Below are positions 12,274 through 23,140 of a stretch of DNA of 64,000 bases, piece after piece. Origin of the DNA: Lentinula raphanica (lineage: Eukaryota > Basidiomycota > Agaricomycetes > Agaricales > Omphalotaceae); the NCBI GenBank assembly GCA_027919835.1, contig JANVFP010000008.1, positions 372,001 to 436,000 of the forward strand. The letters run 5' to 3'. Within the stretch, counting starts at the first letter, position 1. The number at the start of each line of letters is the position of its first letter. Both the position numbers and the translations under genes were made by a program. The notes under the pieces were generated by a model, which was not told the DNA's origin, ran no database searches, and saw only the letters and a list, made by a program, of their open reading frames with translations.

Positions 12274-13216
12274 ATGCTCGCAAAATCTCTTGTTTTCCTT
12301 TTCATTTCGTCCTTGCTGTCATCCTTGGCAGCTTCTCCTCTGCCTCTACTTCAAGACCATGCAGATAGTTCTGCAGAAGTGGATGTAAGTCGTCTATCTG
12401 GCATAAACTTTGAAGGGTTTTCCTTATTCTGCTGTCACAGAAATTCAATGTTACCTCCTCAATCTCTTCACCCGAGATTGACAAACGTACTCCTGGGACA
12501 GTAGAGTTGAATTTAATGGGATGTACTATGGACGTCATTACCTGGGCGGAAATTAATCCCGGTAGACTCACAGCTAAAGAGGGTGGTCCATTATATGGTT
12601 CTATTATCCCCAAAGGTGCTTCGGCCCATGTTATACCGTTCATGAATATTATACTAACTGGGTCTCTTGAAAATCTGTCGTGATAGGAGGTCTTTATCTT
12701 GCTGTAGATCCAAACGATGCGGATTTAATTGGACAAGCTTTCCGGTGTTCAGGAGGAAAATATACAATCGCTAGTAAGTCACGGTCAACCCTTCGAATCA
12801 GTACAACACTGGAACAACCACTAGAGTATGACTTCGATGGCACTGGCCTTAGGTATGTTTCCATTGACAATCGTCATTGATACCTTTAGTGAAAATTCTT
12901 CTAGGATTGTTGATATGACCACTGGACAAAGATTCGACGTGACAGCCCATGCCGTGATTGGGTGTGTATCAGTTGTCTTTTCCAATTTCCACCTCAGCCA
13001 TTCTTTTTCGTCCACTCACCTTAAAAAAACTACAGTTACTTTGATCCTGCTCGGGCTGGAATTCGTGCCAACCACAAGATGAAAATGTACGTCCTGCAGA
13101 ATCCATTAGGTGAGCCCCACCCTCGAATGGTAGCGAACAGCAACATTAATCTTTGTTGGTACTTACTAGCAATCGCGCACCTGAAGCTCAAGAGGATTGA
13201 ACATTATTCAGGCTGA
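12274..13216 (+). CDS. Small secreted protein, function unknown
   Basis: I do not recognise the family. The protein starts with a clean signal peptide (MLAKSLVFLFISSLLSSLAA, cleavage near ASP). Five to six exons join in frame: an acidic linker, KFNVTSSISSPEIDKRTPG, then ELNLMGCTMDVITWAEINPG, a region GGPLYGSIIPKGASAHVIPF, GGLYLAVDPNDADLIGQAFRC and YFDPARAGIRANHK, ending LKLKRIEHYSG. One Cys pair (MGC and FRC) could form a disulfide. No transmembrane segment follows the signal. The splice placement between 12640 and 12910 is the least certain part. It resembles other short basidiomycete secreted proteins in layout only. Confidence 0.6.
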
Positions 13217-13638
13217 CCGACTGTGCCTAATTCCTGATGTAGATGGCTCTGTCTTTAGTAGAGTGTATCCTTTGAATTAATGAATGAGACTACGCAGTGG
13301 GCATGATGGTCCAAGGGAGTACGAGTTGTCCAAGTATATCCTAGTATATCACTGCCTACATATTTCAGCGATTCCAAGGGGCATGATCGTAGAGCAAGCA
13401 AATCTTGAGATGCAATCAAATTAAAGCATGTAAGCTATGTACCTGTCTGAGAATTAGCAAGGTATCTGCTTGAGCATTGGCAAGTAACGAGTTGAACGAT
13501 TGGTCTGTTTGGCAAGCAAAAGTTTGAACTTTGTCGCATTGATCTTGTGGCAGTGCCGCGGTAGACATTCTATTCCCGGCTTTCACAACCGGTGCCAGCT
13601 TGAGGAACTTGCGCCACGCTGACCACGTTCACACCTCA
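13217..13638. other. Intergenic region before the PI 4-kinase gene
   Basis: No gene is seen in 422 bases. It must contain the 3' end of the secreted-protein unit and the promoter of the kinase gene. No clear TATA or repeat is visible. Confidence 0.45.
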
Positions 13639-16629
13639 ATGTCCAGAGCAGGTTATCAACCTCTCTCCCAGTCCATCGATGAAACTGAAGATGTTGACGT
13701 GACCGAGGAATTGCCACAGCCTTCGCGCGGTCTTCGCCGCCCTGGTCGTCCTGGTCATATAGATCTCACCAAACTTGATAATGCTTTCAAGAGGCAAGTT
13801 AAAGCAATGTACAAGCAGAAATTCGAGATTAATATCAGGACTCAGATGGACAGAATCAATAGCGCACAAAGTCAAGAAGCGGAAGAAGAAGTCCACAGAG
13901 CATTCGAAGAGAGAGATTTGGAGGAGTGTCTTTGAACCCACTGTAGTCGGTTCTGTTACGGAAGGCATGGTGAGTGACAATTTGCTACAATACAATACTG
14001 CAGTCAGCTCAATGGCCATGTTCAGGTCAAAACCCTTGACCACAAACCTCCCATGACGCAGGCAGAATTCGATGCGTGAGTTCAATTGTTACCGACGGAA
14101 TGTCGCTGGTCTGAGGATGAATATGTTGTTGGTCAGACTCGTGCAATCAATACGCGACAGCATAGCTGAAGGACTCCATCCCAAGATGATCACCAAAGGT
14201 AGTAGTGGCTCCTATTTCGCGCGTGCAAAAGACGAGTATGGCAAGGTTCGGACGGTAGCTGTCTTCAAGCCCAAGGACGAAGAACCATACGGACGACTGA
14301 ACCCGAAGACCACCAAATGGTTGCATCGTCAATTCCGCTGGTTGATACCTTTCGGAAGGTGCTTCAGTCCTCTTTTCTGGGACTTCAATGCCATTCTGAC
14401 ACTTTCTTCGTTTGTGCTCGATATAGAGCTTGCCTTATTCCTAACCTGAGGTATATGGCATTCATCTTGACTAAGCGTGTACTCTAAAATGGCGCCTAGT
14501 TACATATCTGAAGCAGCAGCATCATTGCTTGATTCTCGTCTAGAACTCCATATCGTGCCACCCACGCAGCTCGCGTCGCTATCAAGCCCTGTAGGTGTTC
14601 TGTTAATGACTGTACTGTTTCCGGGCTCATAACGCAAGCGTTGCAGGCTTTCTTTTATGATTGGATAGATCGAACTGCAGCGAAGAAAGGAAAACCATTG
14701 CCTTTGAAGGTAACATAAACTTCCTGGATTCAAACAATTACTGACATTCTTCCAGGTCGGAAGTCTGCAGAAGTTCCTTCATCAGTATACAGATGCATCA
14801 GAGTTTTTACGAAAACATCCCTGGCCAGGACGTTCGATTGCAGATACTTTCGATGACACCTCTCATCGGCGAGGGATACTGACTAAGAAGCTATTGAATG
14901 GTGTCAATGCTCTCTGTGGTCGTAGCGGCGACGTTGATGACTTTTACGAAGACTACGAAGAAGAGAGGTTGTTTGACGCAACTGAGTCCATGAATGGTCC
15001 CCGGGATTTCTATTGGACCCCTTCACTGCAGAGGAGTTTCAGAGAAGAACTGGAAAAGTGGGTAATGCCAGCCACGCAATCTATAGTTTCCACTGACAAT
15101 CAGATCGATTGGCAGATTGGTGATACTAGGTGAGCTCGGGATATCAATTGTCATCTATTCTTTTTCCAAAAGTTTTCCTAGATTATTTGATGCTCAATAC
15201 AGATCGAGGAGCCGACAATTATATGATCAAGTATTGTGAAGGCGAAGTAGAGAAACAGTTGATAGACGTAGCTCCCTCGCGTTCTACGCGTGAGATGCCT
15301 CCAATGAGTGAACTACGGCGGACTGATAGCCCTCATTTGACTGCGAACATGAAACGCAATCCCTCACTTTCGGAAACTGGTGACTACATCCGACAACCCC
15401 ACATCCATATAGCAGCCATAGACAACTCGTTATCGTTTCCACATGAACATCCTCAAGGGTGGAGGTCATATACTTATGGCTGGTTATACCTCCCAATATC
15501 AGCCATTGGACAGCCGTTCTCGCAGAAGACTCGTGATCATTTCCTTCCGCTCTTGACATCGAAATCATGGTGGGAGGACACCACATTCCAGCTAGAAAAG
15601 CTTTTTGCTATCGATCCAGACTTCAACATGAAGATGTTTCGGGTACGTGATGTTCCATGCTACAGACCAGTCGTAATAATCATACAACTAGCGCCAACTT
15701 GCTGTGATAAAAGGCCAGGCTCTGAACATTGTACAGTCTTTGAAACATGATGTATGTACAATTATCCCTCCGAGTAAATATTATTGCTCATCCATCACAT
15801 TCAGGATGAAGGTGAGATCTACTTATTCCCGATTCACGTCGGGAAGCTGATATGTCTAAAGGACCACTTGAACTGACTAGGCGCACGAAGATGCTAGTTT
15901 GGGATGATGAGATAGAGATTTCAGGAGATGACACTGGACCTGAAGAAGAAGCTCACGATCAAAATGAGCCTACATCGTCACCGAAGCTGTCCATTAGCTC
16001 CGTACCTATATTCCCTCACCGTACTCGTAGCCAGAGCTCGAGCAGTGAATTCCCTCCTCCCATTCGCAGAATGATCACAGAGTCAGGCGTGACTCGACCC
16101 GTACCCTTCTCCGCGAAATTCAAACGGGTACATCCTGGGACAACGGGTGTCACTGCTCTAGAGCATTTGGAGCGTCTAGATGCAGTAGAGGCCAGCCTCC
16201 AGAGACTCGTTCCGGAGTCCAATGTTGATGAAGTCGACGTAGGGGAATCCTATTCACGGAATGTTCCAACGACCTCCAGTGTGCCCGTTACCTCACCTTT
16301 ATCGCCTCCAGGAAGTCCTCTTGCAACTGTACCCGAGTTGGCTTCTCTGGAATCGTCAGTCACTGAAGAAGACTTAGTCGCGTTGTCAAAGTCCACATCA
16401 CATATCGAAGGACCGCTTGGTACTAACGGTCGTCATACTCGCTGGGCTAGTCAAGCACAGGGATCTGGCGTGGATTGGCTACAGGAGAACCATACTCCAG
16501 TCACAAGAACGGTGATCTCTGAGGTGAAAAATATTCTGTGATTTTTATACCTCCTTTTCTATGTATGCTAATGATTGTTCGCAGCGCCTGGAAATGGTGA
16601 CAAAGAAACCATTGTGTTCGTGCTGGTGA
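13639..16629 (+). CDS. LSB6: Type II phosphatidylinositol 4-kinase
   Basis: Makes phosphatidylinositol 4-phosphate on Golgi, endosomal or plasma membranes; yeast Lsb6 is the counterpart. The start MSRAGYQPLSQSIDE is the first in-frame ATG. The catalytic domain begins IAESIRDSIAEGLHPKMI. It has the glycine loop KGSSGSYF, the ATP lysine region VAVFKPKDEEPYG, FGRACLIPNLSYISEAAAS, and the catalytic LDYLMLNTDRGADNYMIKY. HIAAIDNSLSFPHEHP supplies the metal-binding Asp, followed by YGWLYLP. A low-complexity acidic and Ser-rich region precedes the end. Splicing from ISE into RLEMVTKKPLCSCW gives the stop at 16629. FGR is joined to LSY through a 24-nt micro-exon (14427-14450). The animal CCPCC palmitoylation motif is absent before the conserved FGRACL. 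Confidence 0.9.
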
Positions 16630-16965
16630 ACAGACCGTTCGTTGAAGATGTATCAATCATGTATCCTATTAGAACAAAAATCAGGAGATATTACAAACAT
16701 TGATAAAGAAACATTGGTTGCGAAAATCCAGTTGCAGAGATGGGCCATAGGTCTCAAAATGAAATAGTTGATCAATGGTTTACAAACTCTACTTCGCACA
16801 TATGTATAAAATAATCTATCATGCACTGCAATTTACCCATTACACCTAATTCTACAACCCGTACAAACTATGTACAACGTCAAGAGCCATGCAAATGTAG
16901 GTTACGAATGCTCCTGAATAGAGATGCTAATTGTCTCAGCAAGGTTCATAGTTCTCCTAGATCAA
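16630..16965. other. Spacer between convergent genes
   Basis: About 336 bases separate the stop codons of two convergent genes. It is AT-rich with several aata and atgta tracts suitable for 3' end formation on both strands. There is no gene. Confidence 0.45.
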
Positions 16966-18406
16966 TCATACAACGTCGAAAGCGCATCCACCTGCCTGGG
17001 CATCGAGCTCTACGACTTCATTCAGACCTAGGAAGAATAAGTATGTTCAACGACAGCAGATCAGTGATACTAATGAAGCATCCTTACCCATGACTTCGAA
17101 GAAGGCTTTCGGGTCCATGCCTTGAGCAGATACCCAATCTGTTCCAGTCTTCTTGAGAGAATGCATTGCGGCTCGTACGGCGTGAACCATAGCAACGCAA
17201 GAAACAAGAGAGAAAACTGGTGAGAGTACTTAAAGCTATGTTTTCAATTTTGGAGATGTTATACACATACTGATGATCTTTGCGCCCATTTGCTCTGCTT
17301 CGAAGTAGGTGAACGAAGGGGTGAGGCCTCCTGAGATGACGTTGACAAGGACCTGGTGATTTTTGGATGTGAGGTCTGTTCACACTGTTGATCAAGGAAG
17401 AACACTTACTGGTGTAGGTGCTAGCTCCGCTACTGTTTTCTCGAGAAGCTCCTTGGTTTTGACCCCTTCAATGAAGCACACATCTGCGCCTGCAGCTGCT
17501 GCCATCTTTAAGCGAATCAACGCTTCGTCCATGCCCAGTACTTGTGCAGAGTCAGTTCTTCCAATTATGACCTGGAACGTGAGACTCGCGTTAGTGAACA
17601 TAAAATCATATAATGAGGAAAACCATACGAAGTCAGAGCCTCCAGGAATGGAATCCCTAGCAAGAACTGCGGCACGAATGCGAGTTATGAACTCCTCTCT
17701 GGACACGACTTGTTTGCCCATTAAGTGACCACAGCGTTTCGTTTGGACTTGATCTTCAATGTGCATCGCGGCAACGCCTGCTCTAGCGTACTGTCTGACA
17801 GTACGAGCAACCATAGCCGTGCCTCCAAAGCTGATGAACACAAGGAATATAAGTCTAAGTATATCTCAGAATTCGTGAACTTACCCAGTGTCCGCATCAG
17901 CGATCACTGGTACACTAGGATTCAAACTGGAAACCATTTGACCAGCCTAAGCGAATCGGAGTTTAGCGAAAGCAACCATGTCAATTTTACGAGAATTACT
18001 TACCTCAACGAAATCATTGAGAGTAGCAATGGCTAAATCAGGTTGGCCTAATCTTGAAGCAGTGGTCGCGGCACCACTAGTGAACGTAACGTATGAGCAC
18101 TTGTAGAAACAGTAGTATGCTGTCTCTGTCTTACCTTTGGTACAAGCAGTCAAACCCAGCTTCAAGTGCACATCGTGCCGAAATTCCGTCACATATTCCG
18201 GGAGCCACGACAATCCCAGGACGAGCCAACATTTGTCGAAGTCTTGTTGAGGGGTTTGGAGAAAGTGGACCTTCGAGGAAGTTCTTCGGGTCAAATCTTG
18301 GGTTGTAGTAGACCGAAGGGTCTCGTGCAGACTCCTTGAGCTCAGCTTCCATTTCGGCGCGAAGCGAGTTCTCTACAGCGGTGTGATAGTCAAGAGCAGG
18401 AGACAT
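16966..18406 (-). CDS. Isocitrate lyase/PEP mutase family enzyme
   Basis: A TIM-barrel C-C lyase or hydrolase of the ICL/PEPM superfamily (2-methylisocitrate lyase, dimethylmalate lyase, oxaloacetate hydrolase and relatives). The N-terminus (MSPALDYHTAVENSLRAEM) is followed by RLRQMLARPGIVVAPGICDG, ALEAGFDCLYQSGAATTASRLGQPD, and the metal-binding VPVIADADTGFGG. The active-site loop TKRCGHLMGKQVVS carries the catalytic Cys of the K[KR]CGH signature. Then come VIIGRTDSAQVLGMDEALIR, FIEGVKTKELLEK and VNVISGG. The C-terminus reads ELDAQAGGCAFDVV. Catalytic residues are intact, so it should be active. The family cannot be resolved to one substrate by eye. It is divergent from the CYB2 gene across about 1 kb. 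Confidence 0.85.
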
Positions 18407-19477
18407 TGCAAATCGAGGCTGGGGTGATTGGAAAATGAAGGGTGGGTTTGTTACACAATATTCATTTCTGCTGTCCTACTTATAGTCCCCGTAAGGAGCG
18501 ATTAAAAGTAGACATGCGAAATGTAGGAAGAAATTACGATCTTTTCACCGCTGCATGAATGGACATGTCTTGTACGTACTCCGGGGCTCGTTGTCGGTTT
18601 GAAATAACCCTAAAGTCAGATACCATAATCCTCCGCCCTAATGTCCGCACGAGCTAATTGCTGAGATTTCTGAGCCAAGGAGGCCCAGATCGCAGTATAA
18701 CTATTAGCCTCTATTTGAGGAAAAACCTAGCATAGTTCACATTGTGCTTTTGCCAAGAAACACCCTGATGAATACAGACGAATTAGCTTTCCTACCGAGA
18801 AGAAAGTCTAAGGCGATTATTTACACGAACAAGTTCTTATCTCCAACAACTGCTCGCGCCAGTGGAGATAGAGTGGAGTTGCTTTCTAATCTTGTGCCAA
18901 TGACTCCCCGTAACAGACGGATGGGATTGTGAACCGACCGCGAGTCTTTGCACATGCTCGGGACCTGGAAGATTCCTAGCTCCACTTGTGAGAGCTTGTT
19001 CGCGCTGACATGGACAGCCTGTAACGCAGCTGGACTGGAGTGGCAGGCTGGACATGTACTATGTACCGTGAATACGTCGCTTCTTTTTTCTGAAATTTCT
19101 TGCCCAATTTGCTTTTACAAACGAGATGAGTTCGTCATGATATTGATTAGTCCAGCTAGGCCGCGCATATGGCATTGAGTTGACATTGGCAGGATTCTAA
19201 GAATAATGAATTCCATGGTAAAGGTTGGCCAAGGCTGGACTGGAGCTTGGGAGAGCGGAACGGAGAGGCAGCGGTTAACAAGAATCTCTGCTGAATTTCG
19301 ATCCGGAGCGGGCCGTAGAGCGCTTCCTGTGAACGTCCAGCGCTTACCAGTTAACTCCACTCCCTTCACTGCTAGTACTACCATGGAATCACCGTTCTGT
19401 CCGTCCGTGCTTCCTCTTTCCTGACTACAGACACTCATATAAGTAAGCGCGATATCTGCTCAACACTGCTGCTAACT
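18407..19477. other. 1.07-kb divergent intergenic region
   Basis: No gene is recognised on either strand. It holds the promoters of the divergent ICL/PEPM-family and flavocytochrome b2 genes. Short open frames here lack motifs and biased codon use. No repeat or TATA element stands out. Confidence 0.45.
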
Positions 19478-21693
19478 ATGCTCTCAACTCAGACGATCGC
19501 GGAACATGCTTCCAGAAACAGCTGCTGGATCATCGTCCACGGTAAGTAGCCCTAAGTATTGGCTCCTCGCGGCTCTCTATGTGCCTTCTTGGCGGGTCAA
19601 CAACTCAAACTTTTCCCTTACAGGAAAGGTTTACGATGTTACCGAGTTCTTGGATGGTATGCATTGCTATTGCTATCATAACGGCCTGATACCTGCTTGA
19701 TCACCTACAATCTTTCTAGAGCATCCTGGGGGAAGCAAAATTATCCTCAAATATGCGGGAAGAGATGCAACGTAAAGACCTCGCGCTCATTCTGTTAGCA
19801 CCGTTAACAATGTATACAGAGAGGCTTATGAGCCTATCCACCCCCCAAATGCTATAATAGACCATCTGTCTATTGAGAAGCAGTGAGCACGCTAGAGTCC
19901 TCACTATTTTAATCTCGACATACTAAAGTTCTCAATTCAGTCTTGGCGATGTGGATCCGTCGACTGTGACTAAAGTGGTAAAGGTGGTATCAGAAGCTGA
20001 GAAACAGCGCCAAGTTTTGATTGCCAATCGACCACCGCTCGATGAAATTCTGAACCTACATGATTTTGAAGTGAGGCAGTCCCTTATTCTGATTCACGAC
20101 GTATAACGAGAATATATCAGGCTGTTGCAAAAGTGGTACTTTCGGAAAAAGCCTGGGCATACTACTCCTCCGCCTCAGATGATGAAATCACTATTCGCGA
20201 GAATCGCGCTGCTTATCAAAGGCAAGCTTGATTTGGTCTAACAGCTGTGGATGTCCTCGATGCAGAGATTCCAGAGTCTGGTTCCGTCCCCGGATCCTTC
20301 GTGATGTGACAGTAGTTGATTGGTCAACGACAATACTTGGTCAAAGATCTAGTCTCCCTGTTTACATTGTAAGGTGCTCCGAGTTTGCTTGGCGTGTTGA
20401 TTCAAGAATATCTTTGCTAGTCTGCTACTGCTCTCGGAAAGCTTGGACATCCGGATGGAGAACTGAATCTTACTCGTGCAGCTGCAAAGCACGGGGTTAT
20501 TCAAATGGCAAGTATTAATCCTATCCTGTACGAAAGTCTGTTACTCACAGATGCTTTGTAGATTCCGACTCTTGCTTCATGTTCCTTTGATGAGATAGTT
20601 GACGCTGCACAGCCTAATCAACCATTGTTCTTGCAGCTGTGAGTTGACCGACAATCTTCTATCGAAGGGCCAACGTTCAAAGAAAATAGATATGTAAACC
20701 GTGACCGGAGTATTACCCAGCGATACGTGCAGCACGCGGAGAAACGAGGCGTCAAAGCGTTATTCATCACTGTGGATGCGCCCCAACTTGGCCGAAGGGA
20801 AAAGGACATGCGCATGAAATTTGTTGGAGACGATGCTGGTGCTAAAGTTCAAGAAAACATGTCTGGTGTCAAGAAGGACGAAGGCGTCGCACGGGCCATT
20901 AGTGTACGAATATTCGCAAGTTTGACATTGCTGAACTAATTTCGTTTCTTTCAGTCCTTCATCGACCCAAGTTTGAGCTGGAAGGACATACCGTGGTTTC
21001 AGAGTATCACTAAAAGTATGTATCAGTTGAGTATTCAGATGAATCTATCTGACAGTTGGTATGACATAGTGCCTATCATCTTGAAAGGCGTGTCCACACC
21101 TGAAGACGCGATACTCGCTTTTGAAGCAGGAGTGCAGGGCATCGTTCTCAGTAATCACGGTGGTCGCCAACTCGACACAAGTCGTTCTGGTCTGGAGAAC
21201 TTGATAGACATCGTCGCAGTGTTGAAAACTCGTGGTCCATGGCCCAACCCCAATTTCTCGGTCTTGGTTGACGGTGGTGTTCGTCGAGCTTCCGATGTTC
21301 TCAAAGCACTGGCACTTGGTGCAACTGCGGTAGGTATAGGTAGAGGATTTCTTTATGCATTCTGTAGCTACGGCGAGGCAGGAGTGGACAAGGCGTTTCA
21401 AATCCTTGGGGTAAGTTCTTACGACCTTGAAACTGTTGTTTTGGTGACTAAGGTACCTGACAGGATGAGTTCGAGATGAATATGCGTCTTCTGGGTGCCA
21501 GGAATCTACAAGAGGTTGTACCTGATATGGTTGATGCTAGTGCTCTTCAGGCGCATGTTGGAGCTACACCTAGGGACAATCTCTTCGATTCGACCTGTGA
21601 GTTTGGTTTTCCTAGACTCTCTTCTCGCTGACGCGCGCGGGGCATGTAGATCAACCCTTGCGCCTGGCGGAGTTCAGATCAGCCAAGCTGTAG
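19478..21693 (+). CDS. CYB2: Flavocytochrome b2 (L-lactate dehydrogenase, cytochrome)
   Basis: An FMN- and haem-dependent enzyme that oxidises L-2-hydroxy acids such as lactate and passes electrons to cytochrome c. The start MLSTQTIAEHASRNSCWIIV runs directly into a cytochrome b5 domain with haem His in DEHPGGS and IEKHLGD. The FMN barrel has NLHDFEAVAK, VWFRPRILRDVTVVDWSTT, ATALGKLGHPDGE, IQMIPTLASCSFDEI, YVNRDRSITQRYV, FITVDAPQLGRREKDMRMKF, LKGVSTPEDA, the catalytic NHGGRQLDTS and VDGGVRRASDVLKALALGA. It ends YQPLRLAEFRSAKL. There are about eleven introns; two (20222-20274 and 20508-20561) use GC donors. No mitochondrial presequence precedes the b5 domain, unlike yeast Cyb2, so the compartment is uncertain. 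Related paralogues oxidise other 2-hydroxy acids. Confidence 0.9.
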
Positions 21694-21984
21694 TCTGCTG
21701 TAATCCCATCCTGTCTCATCCCCTTCCGTCGACTGTCGTCCGATCATGTCTGTTCGTTGCGGTGACCCTTTTGATTCCGATTTTCCGATGCTGAAACATA
21801 TGCCAAATTTATGTAAGCTATCCTGGAGATACATAGCTTCGTGAAAATTTTCAAAATTAAACCTTTGTCTCTTTTCGCCTGGTGCACTTCAAAGCTATAA
21901 CCTTCTCGAGCTGGTCTCTACTTGAAGCCTAACGGTCGTTTTCCTCCTCATCATTTACATCAACTTTAGTATTACGCGCACAGG
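21694..21984. other. Short spacer and promoter of secreted-protein gene
   Basis: Nearly 300 bases without a gene. A CT-rich run before 21985 (ttcctcctcatcatttacatc region) is typical of basidiomycete core promoters and leaders. Confidence 0.4.
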
Positions 21985-22920
21985 ATGAAGATTCCTTCAA
22001 TAATCAACGCGGCGTTCGCGCTTGCTTCCCTTTCATTCCCTCTTCTTTCGCCCATTACGGTCAACGCCGCTCCTATCAACGACGGTACCCAGACTGCCAT
22101 ATCCAACACCAAAGAATCTTCAAAGAGGACTGATATAGGGTATGCTTATTATGACCCAGTAAGTACTCATCGTCTTTCGGTTTCATTCAAAAAATCCATG
22201 AGATCTCTAGGATTTATTCACGGAATGTCAAAAGTACAAGAAGAAGCAATCATACACCCCTGTTGGTGACCCATACGCAAGACTGTCTCCAGTCCCTGGC
22301 CATGATGCAAGTATGGGTGACCCTCCTGAAAAGTAAGTCTATCGTTTAGACCCTTGTCTTCTGTCGTCAATTAAAGCTTTTCTTAGAGACTGGTGTGAGG
22401 TCAGTGCAAATGCTTCTACACTACTGACTTATCAACATTTGTGACAGTGTATCTTCGATGCCAATCTGGAAAAGGCTTTAGAATTCAGTACTCAGCCCAA
22501 TGTAGCATTGGTGAGTAGATGCTGGAGTTCTGCAATGCTCAATCCCATCCCGCTTTATCAACTACTAGTAGCTACTTATGCATTGACGATGTTGACCAAT
22601 CTCACTCTTGCAGGTATATGAAGCTCGCGAACAGAAAATCAAGAGTAAACACGATACAGTCTTATTCACCGGGCCCGTCGAAAATGGCATACCACACGCG
22701 ATTGTCTTTGAACAAGTTTTCAAAGATTTGGATATCCAGGTTCAGTGCCACGAAAGGCGTAAGTCATAATTTGGTCGCTCGTCTGAAATATTCACTCATT
22801 AATGTCAAAGACACAGCAACGGATATCATTTCGTATGACGAATGGCCTGTCAAAGATTGGCCCAAGGACTCGAAGACTGGAAAGAAGATTCCTGTGCGGG
22901 CCCCAATGACACTGGTCTGA
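21985..22920 (+). CDS. Small secreted protein, function unknown
   Basis: I do not recognise the family. It has a signal peptide MKIPSIINAAFALASLSFPL with likely cleavage after VNA or AAP. The mature part begins PINDGTQTAISNTKESSKR. After splicing it reads GYAYYDP then LFTECQKYKKKQSYTPVGDP, followed by LSPVPGHDASMGDPPEKDWCE, CIFDANLEKALEFSTQPN, TGPVENGIPHAIVFEQVFKDLD, and TATDIISYDEWPVKDWPKDSK, ending RAPMTLV. Several Cys residues (TEC, DWCE, CIF, VQC) suggest disulfides. Five introns are placed with consistent frame. It lies alone between CYB2 and the splicing factor and is about 155 residues long. Confidence 0.62.
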
Positions 22921-23140
22921 GATTCTGGGATTTGAATATCCAAACTGGCTTGTGCTCTTTTGTTCGTTCGAGCGCAGACACTAGTGATTGCAAATCCGAG
23001 TACTATGTAATACTATAGTGGTACTTACACAAGTTACAGTATGATCTACTACGATAGATTTTGTAGGTTGCAATTTAAATTGATCCTTGACGTTATTATG
23101 GTCGATCGTCAAGTTGTGCGAAATGCGAATTGTGAATTTG

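Noticed and set aside
16966..21693. A metabolic gene cluster joining the ICL/PEPM-family enzyme and flavocytochrome b2
   Set aside because: The two are divergent and both act on small organic acids, but neighbouring genes are unrelated housekeeping functions. Adjacency alone does not support a pathway cluster.
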